Of a stretch of DNA of 64,000 nucleotides, positions 22,248-32,507 are shown piece after piece (the first letter of the stretch is position 1; every line of letters starts with the position of its first letter). The translations under genes were made by a program, and so were the position numbers. The stretch comes from Ashinkailepas kermadecensis (lineage: Eukaryota > Arthropoda > Thecostraca > Neolepadidae), in NCBI GenBank assembly GCA_034440615.1, contig JAOTOM010005102.1, positions 62,001-126,000 on the forward strand, given 5' to 3'. The notes below the pieces were generated by a model. It did not search any database, had not been told where the DNA came from, and saw only the letters and a list, made by a program, of their open reading frames with translations.

Positions 22248-23817
22248 GTCACGTTGCCGACACGCTCGGACGCAGCAGTGCCGGAGAAGTCCACGATTTC
22301 TATGTGCTTAGTTTGCTTCTTCAATTGAATGCATTACGAATTTGCCATCTTACGCGATGGTGGAACCCATTTTCACCTCCGACGCATTGTTGACAGATTT
22401 TCCCTGGGTAGCAGACGCCTCGGAGAGACACATGCCCGTAGCCATAGTGTACGTCGCCTATCCACCGGTGACCATGAGGGCCATGCCACCCCAGACTGCT
22501 TGACCTCCGAATGGACAAGAATGTTTTGCTAGGTGTGCTGGGAAATCATCGGAAATCGAATTGCACCTTTCGCGCACATCTTCCTTTTTGTTGATGGCTT
22601 ATATCGTTGATGACTTTTCACTTGCTTTTGAAATTTAAATAAGTATATTCGTCCCCCAAAAGCATTCACTTTCAGTTTTGTAGTTTGGCCCCTCCGAAAC
22701 AATTATTTGGATGCAGCCTTACACTATCTCCATATACGGCAGCTCCACAGAGACGACTCACGCAACCGATTACTCAGTGTGTCAGTGGCCTTGTATGCAT
22801 CAACTTCAAACCTTTCATTTTCCTCCAGCAGTGTTTTCTGCTCCAAATAAGCCTATCTGCAGATCTACACCGCCAAACGCGGCCGCGGCTGTACAGCCAG
22901 AAATAACAGACAGCATCCCTACAGCGAGATATAATACACTGACGGCACGAGTCCCACAACCAAACGTAACACAATGAGGACGGTGAAGACCGACCACGTG
23001 AGCGTGGCACAGACATCAGTGCGGGAAGTGCATCATGTGAACAATTATGTAGCCTATGCAGACAGTTGACAGTGTGACGGATTTAATATTCGCATTAGGG
23101 TTGAGACAAGCCACAATATGCTTGTCTATTCGTGCGCAGTTTTAATTGGGAGGAAGCTGATTTCCTCACACTTAGTACGCATAAGTACAAAAGGACTGTT
23201 TGGTGTCGGCTATTACGGCTACGGTTTGAGGACACCGAAAGGAGGAAATTCCTGACGCAATAGGTATCTTCTGGGCGAATATTTGGCCAAAGATTAACAG
23301 TTTTAAGAACCTTGCGACAGAATGCTATGCCATCTATATTACTGTTATATGCCATGCAAAAGGCATTCGGCACCCATGCGCACAAAGTGTGAGCAATCAG
23401 CTTCATCTGAATTAAGACTGTGTACGAATAGGCAAGCATATTATGACCCGTCTCAACAGTAATGCGAATGTTGAAGCCGCCACATTGTCGAATGTCTTTA
23501 CATTATAGCCGATGCGATTAATCACATGATACTTCACTAGTTAGCGTAGCAAGGGTGCTGCTTCGGCTCGCTACACTCCCAATCTTGCTCGGAACACCCC
23601 TGGCCAGCTCATGCCATCGACCACCGCCAGAACCTGCCTGGCTCAGCTCGCGCTCCATCTGCACACCGACCGCCAGAGACGAGCCGGCGCACGGGATCGC
23701 GTGCCCAGCCGACCCAACTTATTCATGTGGCCACTTTTGTGGCTCGTCGAGCCTCGTGCCGCCGACTCGGAGCTGGCGACCGAACTGCGCCGAGGGATCG
23801 GAACCACCCGACTAACA
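22248..23817 (+). other. Intron or unresolved exon region
   Basis: No FHA, PX or coiled-coil coding segment was recognised. The short open frames at 22,711-22,977 and 23,611-23,830 could hide an exon but lack a convincing donor-acceptor pair with compatible phases. The sequence is otherwise unique-looking and moderately AT-rich until about 23,560, then GC-rich. Confidence 0.4.
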
Positions 23818-24437
23818 CCGGCCGACCTGGTCCACGTCTGCTCCCCTGGGGACACCGGCCGACCTGGTCCACGTCCGCTCCTCCGGGGACACCAGCCGAC
23901 CTGGTCCACGTCCGCTCCCCTGCGAACGCCAGCCAACCTGGCCCACGTCTGTTCCCCTGGGGACGCCAGCCGACCTGGTCCACGTCCGCTCCTCCGGGGA
24001 CACCAGCCGACCTGGTCCACGTCCGCTCCCCTGCGAACGCCAGCCAACCTGGCCCACGTCTGTTCCCCTGGGGACGCCAGCCGACCTGGTCCACGTCCGC
24101 TCCTCTGGGGACACCGGCCGACCTGGTCCACGTCCGCTCCCCTGCGAACGCCAGCCAACCTGGCCCACGTCTGTTCCCCTGGGGACGCCAGCCGACCTGG
24201 TCCACGTCCGCTCCCCTGGGAACACCAGCCGACCTGGTCCACGTCCGCTCCTCTGGGGACACCGGCCGACCTGGTCCACGTCCGCTCCTCTGGGGACACC
24301 GGCCGACCTGGTCCACGTCCGCTCCCCTGGGGACACCAGCCGACCTGGTCCACGTCTGCTCCTCTGAGGACACCGGCCGACCTGGTCCACGTCCGCTCCC
24401 CTGGGAACGCCAGCCTGACTTCCCCACGTCCGCTCCA
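23818..24437. repeat. 37-bp GC-rich minisatellite
   Basis: About 16 copies of a 37-bp unit containing CCGACCTGGTCCACGTCCGC + TCCCCTGGGGACACC. A longer-range alternation (CGAACGCCAGCCAACCTGGC variants at roughly 110-bp spacing) shows higher-order duplication. All three frames on both strands are open, which explains the ORFs of 200-370 codons here. Confidence 0.93.
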
Positions 24438-24699
24438 CCGGAGGCAAAGCACATTTTTTTCCGCTACGAATTCGGTCCGTCTACGGCGACACCAATTCAC
24501 CCGACGTCAAACACTTGCCACCGTCCTCAAAACGGACGTCTTCATTTGTTTCCAGTACCCCACGAGTGGCGACACTCATTACCAATCCGGCGGCCATTGT
24601 TGTGACAGTCTGCCGTCACGCGGGCGGCCGTCACGTGTCAGGAACACAGTGGCAGACTCGTCCACGCACTCGGCGGCGGCAGGCGCGCCGGCTGCCAAT

Positions 24700-24733
24700 C
24701 CGACCCGACCCGACCCGACCCGACCCGACCCGG
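24700..24733. repeat. CCCGA pentamer repeat
   Basis: A run of about six CGACC/CCCGA pentamers, 40 bp upstream of the next exon's acceptor. Confidence 0.85.
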
Positions 24734-24774
24734 CGCCGTGCTGATGACGCGTCGTGTGTCGCCGTGTGTTTCAG

Positions 24775-24827
24775 ATGGTGGCCTCAGGTGTTCAAACAGT
24801 CGGTGATGTCGCCGCGCCGGATCGAAG
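24775..24827 (+). CDS. Candidate short exon linking motor to giant tail
   Basis: A 53-nt exon with excellent splice signals: CGCCGTGTGTTTCAG before it and ATCGAAG|GTGAGT after it. In the frame compatible with the giant exon it encodes WWPQVFKQSVMSPRRIE with one base before and one G after. That G plus AG of the exon starting at 28,390 makes Glu, giving RRIE-E-STVMADVQNS with no stop. The alternative frame (MVASGVQTVGDVAAPDR) would not join correctly. The upstream join is unresolved: the preferred donor at 22,247 leaves phase 0 but this exon needs two bases, so an unseen exon must lie between, or the weak donor at 22,288 is used. Domain not recognised. Confidence 0.55.
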
Positions 24828-24837
24828 GTGAGTCCGG

Positions 24838-25210
24838 CCGACCGGCCGGCTGACGGGTCTGGTCTCGCCGTCAGTGGTGGCGCCGCTCGGGCGGTCGCTG
24901 GACCGAGGCGGGTGGTGGAGAGGTGCCTCTGGAGACAGTGGTGGCACCGCTCGGGCAGTCGCTGGACCGCGGCGGGGGTGGAGAGGTGCCTCTGGAGACA
25001 GTGGTGGCGCCGCTCGAGCGGTCGCTGGACCGCGGCGGGGGCGGAGAGGTGCCTCTGGAGACAGTGGTGACACCGCTCGGGCGGTCGCTGGACCGAGGTG
25101 GGGACGGAGAGGTGCCTCTGGAGACAGTGGTGGCGCCGCTCGAGAGGTCGCTGGACCGAGGCGGGGGCGGCGGAAAGGTGCCTCTGGAAACAGTGGTGGT
25201 GAGGTTGAAT
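24838..25210. repeat. About 63-bp GC-rich minisatellite
   Basis: Five to six copies of a unit of about 63 bp containing GAGGTGCCTCTGGAGACAGT and GGTCGCTGGACCGCGGCGGG. It starts only a few bases after the donor at 24,828. One + strand frame stays open (repeating ETVVAPLERSLDRGGGGEVP). Whether it contains a repeated exon is unknown. Confidence 0.9.
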
Positions 25211-25425
25211 CGTCTCCGGACCGTGGTGTATGGCGGAGAGGTAGGGCCACCTCCGGACCGTGGTGTATGGCGGAGAGGTAGGGCCGCCTCCGGACCGTGG
25301 TGTATGGCGGAGAGGTAGGGCCGCCTCCGGACCGTGGTGTATGGCGGAGAGGTAGGGCCGCCTCCGGACCGTGGTGTATGGCGGAGAGGTAGGGCCGCCT
25401 CCGGACCGTGGTGTAGGGCTCAGTG
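25211..25425. repeat. 37-bp GC-rich minisatellite
   Basis: Five to six near-identical copies of CTCCGGACCGTGGTGTATGG + CGGAGAGGTAGGGCCGC. It lies directly after the 63-bp array. Confidence 0.92.
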
Positions 25426-25464
25426 GCTGGGCCGCCCCCGGGTCGTGTTGTTGGGCGTAGAGTT

Positions 25465-25508
25465 GCCCCAGGACCGTGACATAGTACCCTATGTCACGGT
25501 CCTGGGGC
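25465..25508. repeat. Perfect 20-bp inverted repeat, 4-nt loop
   Basis: The left arm GCCCCAGGACCGTGACATAG (25,465-25,484), loop TACC and exact reverse complement (25,489-25,508) would form a strong hairpin. It lies in the presumed intron; no function assigned. Confidence 0.93.
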
Positions 25509-25689
25509 GACACGACAGGCCGGGCCACTGACCTATACTTCAGCTACAGTGTAGCCGCAGGGGGTCGTGTGCGTCACCCAGACACTCGGCGATCAGATGG
25601 GAGGCACCCCTATGCCGTCAGGGTATCGTGGTATCGTGGTGTGACCACAGACAACCAACTCTGACCTTATCTTCCTGGACTGTGACTGG

Positions 25690-25940
25690 CGACACATCGC
25701 TGTCTTTGGTGGCAATGTCGGACATCGATAGTTAAGTGTGAGTCTGTCCAATTGTACCAAGCTGTGACCTGTGACATCGCCTGAGACTGTGACGGAGGGC
25801 ACCAGGATGTGACCTGCGACACTGCTTGAGACTGTGCCGGAGGACGCCAGGATGTGACCTGCGACACTGCTCGAGACTGTGACCGAGGACACCAGGCTGT
25901 GACCTGCGACATCACCTGAGATTGTGACTGCAGTGACCCG
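25690..25940. repeat. About 48-bp tandem repeat
   Basis: Four to five degenerate copies around GTGACCTGCGACACTGCTCG + AGACTGTG. Short minus-strand ORFs across it are artefacts. Confidence 0.85.
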
Positions 25941-28389
25941 ACTGTGATCAGAACACCAGGTTCTGACTCGGAAACACGAACTACGATTAAGAGCTACCGG
26001 CGCTTTTAAAACCCAGCACCCACGATCCGTACCTGTCATGTACACTGGCGTAGCTTTTAACTTGCATAATCGTTATCCATACATCTGAATAGTGTCGTTT
26101 CTGGGGCCATGGACACGGTTCGTGGCCCAATCATGTCTAGTGGTGACCGAGTTTACAAACGCAGCGGCCGCGGCCCCAACTTGGCAACAAAACAAGCGGC
26201 GACCGGGAAATTTGTTGCCAAGCAATGGCGGGAGATGGAGGAGGGTGACCACTACAAATACCTGAACCGGCCAAATTGAAGAAAGCCACGCCAATGGCGA
26301 TCAACAGCACGTAGGGGATGTCCGGCAGTGAAAATCATTGCCGAACACCACCAGCTGATGACCAGTGGCGACCGACGGCGGCCAGAGGTGGTCACGTGCT
26401 GATCGGAGGTGACTAATCAGCAGCTGGCGAATTCGCGCCGAACACTTGTCGAGGTCGCGCGCGCGGCCGCCCGGCTCGGCGGGGCGGCGCCCGTCGACAC
26501 AGCCGCCACACACGTGACTGGTCGTCACCTGGTGCTGTCGTGTGTGCCGAGCGGTGTCGTCTGGCCACGCGCCTCTGCCGACTGCTCTGGTGGCGTTCCT
26601 CCGTGTGAGTGTGACCTGTTCGGCGACGCGGTGGTTTGCCGCGCGCCACGCGCCGAGTTCGGTTCGATCGTCAGTTGCGGCGATCAGCCCTGTCGTGGCG
26701 GTGCAACAGGCGCTTGATTGTTTAATCAACGCTGCTTCGCATTGTCGGGAGCGCCGACGACCTATGTCCGGTTGACAGCCGAACGCGGCGCGAGTGCTCA
26801 TCATTTGTTGTAGAGGCCGACTTTTACCGGCCATCCGGCCATTTGGTGTTGAATTCCCCCACGCTTAAAACGCTGCCGCTGAAGTTTGATTGCCGGTGTT
26901 AATGCTCATCCAACACCCACGCTCAAATGTCACTACTGAAAGGCCAAGCACAACGCTCGGCGTGCGGCCGTGCTCCTCGTACCCCCATTAAGCATCCATT
27001 AAGTTCGATGGGTGGCGGCACGCAGGGTGAGGCTGGCAGATGTCAGGAGCAGCGCTCCATCAGCGGCCGACAGTCGGCACTCACGTCGGTCGCGTTCCTC
27101 ACGCTGATGGGCCGCCGGCGGGGCACTGACGACCGGACATCGTCGCACGTCGGCGACAGATGTCCGCATTGATTTTAGACTTCGAGCGATTTGTGGCAAG
27201 CTGACTGAATAATGTGCTTAACGTCGTCCAGCAAATGGAAACTATTCATCCAGAAATCACTTCGTAGCCATTAAATAGTTGGAAGCCGACTATTATCATT
27301 TAGCTCGTTAGATGGAAACGGCCCGTCAGGATCGTGCGAAATACCTCCCCTATTGCTCATGATATTACATTTGCTGGCACGTTTGTCAGTTAAAATCAAG
27401 TTGGTGTCGTGAGATGTTTTCTTTCATCTAAAAATCCATTACGGCTGCAATTCATTACTCAGTAAATTGGCATGCACACATTTTCGTCAGCAACAGGATG
27501 AAGGAGGGAGGTGTGGTTTTTAACCATGGAAGAGATGAAAACAGGTGCATCATCTCTGGGTGCTCAGCAATCTATGAATTGCCACGTGTGCAAATTTAAG
27601 CTTATTAGGACTGAGACCACAAGACATCAGGTTTATTTGAGTGGAGTGATATTTGCAGAACTTTTTTTTTACAACGGAAATGTTCCATCAGCTGTTGTAT
27701 TGTATTCTGGTCGATCACTATACTATGCAACTAAAGCTTATTGATCGGTAAAGCATGTCAGGCGCGATGCATGACCTGATATAATGTTAGACTATAAATT
27801 CGAATTTAGCTGTCATTGCTACCTCTGATGACTCAACTTTCGTCATTTCAGAGTAGTACTGGCTTTCTCTCTTAAACCCATCAAGTATGCTAAGTAATCT
27901 AACCTGAAGAATGCCTACGCAGTTGTTGAGATCACATCGAAGTATTTCAGTCTAGTGGTACATTACTGGCTAGATCCAATTTTTCTGCGTCTCAATCGTC
28001 GGTGCAGTGGCCGATCAAATTCGCCATGATCTGACCTTCGCTACGTTCAGCTCTAAATCCGTGCTGCAAGGCCACTAGTAGTCACACCGAAACGAAGAAG
28101 AACATAAATCAAATGCCATCGATTACGTTCGTGCCAACCTTCTAGCCGTTTTGAATGCTTTGCTTTGGCTGAATTAGAGCCAATCATCCACTCATTCATC
28201 CATGAATGGAGGAAATTGTGGGGGTTCATCGATTAGGTAGAGCTTTGTGTGGCGAAATGCACCATACATAGGAACACCATCAATGACACCTCGGCGATAT
28301 TGTATCACATAGCTGGTGTCGAAATTGGAACGCGACATCTTCCCCTATACTTCATGAGACAATCATTCACTAACTACGTTCGCTTCAAG
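25941..28389 (+). other. Intron before giant exon, CpG-rich block at 26.3-27.2 kb
   Basis: No recognisable coding sequence. Bases 26,340-27,170 are CpG-rich and include a run of GCGCGCGCGGCCGCCC, which could be a promoter-type island for an internal transcript of the giant exon (inference). The 3' end reads CACTAAC (branch-point-like, 28,367-28,373) then TACGTTCGCTTCAAG, a plausible acceptor at 28,389. Confidence 0.45.
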
Positions 28390-31300
28390 AGTCCACCGTG
28401 ATGGCTGACGTCCAAAACAGCCACGATTTGACCCAGAGCCGGTGCGTTGAACCCGACCTAACGTCCGCCTCGGTCGGCAGCTTCCGGCGGCGGCCGACAA
28501 GTCGAGCTCCGGACCGGACGGGCCGCCACACCGTGCCCCACCGACTGAGCGCCAGCGAGCCGGAGCTGCTGTCACCACGGCAGCAGCAGACCGCCCCGCA
28601 GCCGGCCGGCCGCCGCCGACTGACCCTGACCCGGGCCGAGGCCACCGAGCTGCCCGAGGCGGCGCCGGCCGCCGAGCGGCCCAGTCCGATCGGCGCCGAG
28701 GAGGTGACGGTGGCCGCGCGCCGGCTCCCGGCGGCCGCCAGTCCGGCCGACTCGCAGCTCAGTCTGACGAGCGGCGCCGGCTCTGAGCTCTGGGACGAGC
28801 TGGCCGGCATCGTGTGCGACCGCGAGCGGCGCTGCTGGACCAGCTTCCTGCTGTGGGAGCGGCGGCGCGGCCTGTACCGGCCGGCCAGCGTGCCGGGCAA
28901 CATGCAGCGGCTGGCCGACGAGCGCAGCGGCCGCCGCCAGGTGGTGCGCCAGGTGGTGCGCAGACTGTACCCGGGCGGCCGGCCGGCGACGGCGGCGCCG
29001 CCGCGCGGCACGACCGCGAACCCGGCCGACGGCGACGGCGACGCGACCGACGCGGCCGACGCCGACTGGTGCTGCTGCGGCGGCCGGAAGCGGCGGCGAG
29101 ACGCGTCGGCCGAGTCGCGGCCGTACGAGAAGCGCAGCCGGCTGATGGACGACGAGCGCGACGAGTTCGACGAGCGGCGGCGGCGGCCGCCGCCGCCCGT
29201 CAGCCGGCGCGAGCGCATCGCGCTGGAGCCGCGACGGCCGCCGCCGGTGCCGCGGCCTGCGGCGGCGAGGTCAGAGCCGTGCGGCGGCTGGCCCGAGGCG
29301 TGCTCCGCGCCCAGCGTCGACCGACTGGCGCAGCAGCGCGTGCCGGTGCGCTGGGAGGCGCCGGTCGCCACGTGGTCGGTGCCGGCCAGCCGCTGCGACC
29401 TGTCCGCCCTGCCGCCGGCCGACCGCCTCTCGCACTCGGTCGACGAGGGCCTGGGCGGCAGCTTCGACGTGTGCGGCGCAGCCCTCTCCGACGACAGCCT
29501 CGAGCCGAGCGACCTGGGCCTGTCGCACGACTCGCTCGACATGATCGACGCTGACTCGATCGACGAGCCGGCCGACGGCAAGCGACTCATCGATCGCATG
29601 TTCGACGTGGCCAACCGCGGCCACGTGGTCGCCGCGCCGGCCGTCGTCGGGACCGACGGCCTGCTGGCGAGCAAGCCGTATGGCCGTGACAGCGCCACCG
29701 TCATCAAGATCACGATGCGGCGTCGGTCGGCGTCGCCCGACAGCGAGTGGGGCGGCGCCGGCTCCGGCGCGGAACGGCACGCCGGCCGCGCGAGCCACCC
29801 GCTGGCGCGCCGGCGTGCCGAACGGCAGCGCGACTCGCGCTCCTGCACGTCCGACTCGGAGGACGAGCTGCGCTTCGTGTCGGCCGGCTCGGAGGACGAC
29901 CTGCGCTTCGTGTCGGCCGGCTCGGAGGACGACCTGCCCTTCGTGTCAGCCGACTCGCCGGCGACGGCCCCAGCGTCGACCGACTCGCCGAGCGCGCCCA
30001 CCACCGACGACGACGACTCGACCAGCTACGAGTCGGCGCTCGACGAAGAGGTCACGAGGCGGGCGGGGTCGGCTGGCGGGCTCGCTGCCGCCCCGGCCGG
30101 CGGCCGACCGGTGTCCGCGGTGACGTGTGACGGCACACGGCCGGTCATTCGTTTCCCGCCGCCGCCGCCGCCCGAGATAGTCGTCGACGAGTGCCAGCCG
30201 CCGGCCAGCTGCGTCGGCACGGGCGCCGACCACGAGACGAGCGCCGCCGGCGCGCCGACCCCTCGCCCATCGCCGCCGACGTCACTCCATCGAGACCGAC
30301 GAACCAGTCGAGACCTGTACACGATAGCCGAGAGCTTCGAGGCTCCTGTCGGGATCGCCGAGACGCCGATCGAGGTCGTCCGGGTGCCCACCGAAACTTC
30401 CGCAGAGCCGGTGCGGACAATCGCGACGCCTGCCGAGGCCGTCGAGTCGACCAACGAGGAGCCCGTGGAGGCTGTGGTGGCGCCCATCAGCGCCACCGAG
30501 ACCACCACGGGGACCATGGAAGCGCCCGCCGAGGCGCCCGTCGACGTTGGCGAGACCATCGATTCGCGCACGGAAGCGCCGCCGGCGCACGCGCCGCCGT
30601 CGGCTGCCCGGGCGATGGCCAGTAAACAGGGCCGGCCGGCGACGGCAGCGTCGGCGGCGACCGGCCGCCGGGCGCCAGTCGCACGCGCGTCGGCGCCGTG
30701 GGAGCAGCGCCAGCTGCACGGCGAGCGGTGGCGCGATGTGGCCGATCGGCGGCGGTGTGTGCGCGCGACGACGGCCGCCGCCGGCCCGGCGGCCGGCTGG
30801 ATAGACGCCGATATGTGGGAGCGATACGTGACGCGACTCGACTGTCGCAGCCACCTGCTGCTCGAGGAGGCGCGCAGCCGGCCCGGCATCGCCGTCAGCC
30901 TGCTGGTGCGCTCGCGCAGCCTGCCCGAGCTGTGCGCGCCGCCGACGGCCGGCAGCCACGTGTCGCGGCTGTTCCGGTCGGCGCTGACCGTCACCGTGCC
31001 CGGCCGCACACAGCCGCAGCGGCCGATCGCCGCCGACGCGTGGCTGCACTTCCTGCCGCCCGAGGCGCGGCAGCGCCGCGTGCCGACCGCCACCGAGGAC
31101 GACGGCGACGCCGACGAGTCGGCGAGCGAGCAGTCGGTCAGCCTGTCCGGGTCGACGCACGACGAGCTGTCCGCGTCGTTCGGCGAGGACGCGCCCAGGG
31201 TGAGTCTGTTCGACTCTCTGTCGCAAAGCGACTTCCCGAGACACCCGGGCCGCGGCGGCGGCGGCGGCGACGACGACGCCGACGACGGCGCACGAGTCAC

Positions 31301-32475
31301 AGAGCACGCGTCGCTCACCGACGTCGCTTCGCAGACCTCAGCAGATGTCGCCACCGAGCCGCCGGTCGGAGATGCCGTCGGAGACGTCGCGGCAGGACAC
31401 GACGACGCCAGCGGGCACGCGGCGGAGCGCGCAGACACCACCGCCACTCGCCACCGGTCCGGCCCGCGGATCGTCACCTACGAAGTCGTCGAGGAGGTCA
31501 ACGTGTTCGTGCTGACAGCCGGTGAGACCAGGGTGTCCACCGCCCGGACGGAGAACACGACACACGTATCCACCTGGACGGTACCGACGCCCGCGGCCGA
31601 GTCGGCTCGGCACGAGCGCACTCGCATGACGCACGACTGCCAGAGCAGCGTGCTCCACTTGTCCCCCAGCCGGCGCAGGATCGTCACCTCCGTGCTGGAC
31701 GTGCAGACCAGACAGCGCGAGATGCCGCCGCCCGGTGACCCGACCGATCGCGAAAGCCCACTCGGGGTCGGCGCTGATGGTTCAGAGCCTCCCAGTCTAG
31801 AGGGACGGCAACCAGAGGCAACCTCAGAGCCTCCCAGTCTGGAGGCATGGCAACCTGATGAAACCTCAGAGCCACCCATTCTAGAGGGACAGCAACCTGA
31901 TGCAACCTCAGAGCCGCCCAATCTAGGGGGACGGCAGCCCATTAGTGACTCAGAACCCAGTCTGGAAGCATGGCAGCCAGATAAAAGCTCACGACCTCCC
32001 AGCCTAGAAGGGTGGCAGCCCGAACATAGTCCAGAACCTGCAAGTTTGGAGGAATGGCAGCCCGACAGAAGCTCACAGCCCACCAGCATGAAGCGGCGGA
32101 GATATGACGCACACAAGCACAGCGGCACACCACCGAAATCAGCCCGGCAGCCAGCCAGCCAAGTTTTCGACCCAGTGAATTTTACAACAGCCACGGCCGA
32201 CAGTTTGAGTGCCAGTCCGCGACCGACCGACGGCCCGGCACGACGCGGCGTCGTTTCCTCGGAGCCGCATGCCGCCAGCCGAGCGACTGGCGTGCTCGAC
32301 ATCCCATTTATCGGCGCGCACGCGGCCCGGCACGCCGAGCCCACCTCTCCATTCCACCTCATCACGAACGTCGAGGACGGCGAGGTGCAGATATCGAGCA
32401 GCGGCGAGCGCCCGCCGAGGCGGTCGTCGCCGCGACACCAACACTCCGCCTTTCCATTCAAATCGTCTGTTATTT

Positions 32476-32507
<32 letters not shown>

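Noticed and set aside
22711..22977. Possible exon (PEITDSIPTARYN frame)
   Set aside because: Acceptor-like sites exist but no donor with a compatible phase, and no family match.
23611..24744. Overlapping ORFs of 200-377 codons on both strands
   Set aside because: They follow the 37-bp minisatellite, which lacks stops in every frame. The unique first 60 residues on the + strand matched no kinesin tail region I know.
26301..26834. Minus-strand ORF of 177 codons in CpG-rich DNA
   Set aside because: No recognisable motif; both strands are open here because of base composition.
28398..28400. GTG as start codon of the giant frame
   Set aside because: A eukaryotic frame should start at the ATG at 28,401 or be entered by splicing at 28,389/28,390.
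28385..30004. Minus-strand ORF of 539 codons opposite the giant exon
   Set aside because: It is antisense to a frame that stays open for over 9 kb; its Arg/Ser-rich content is a GC-bias shadow with no domain.
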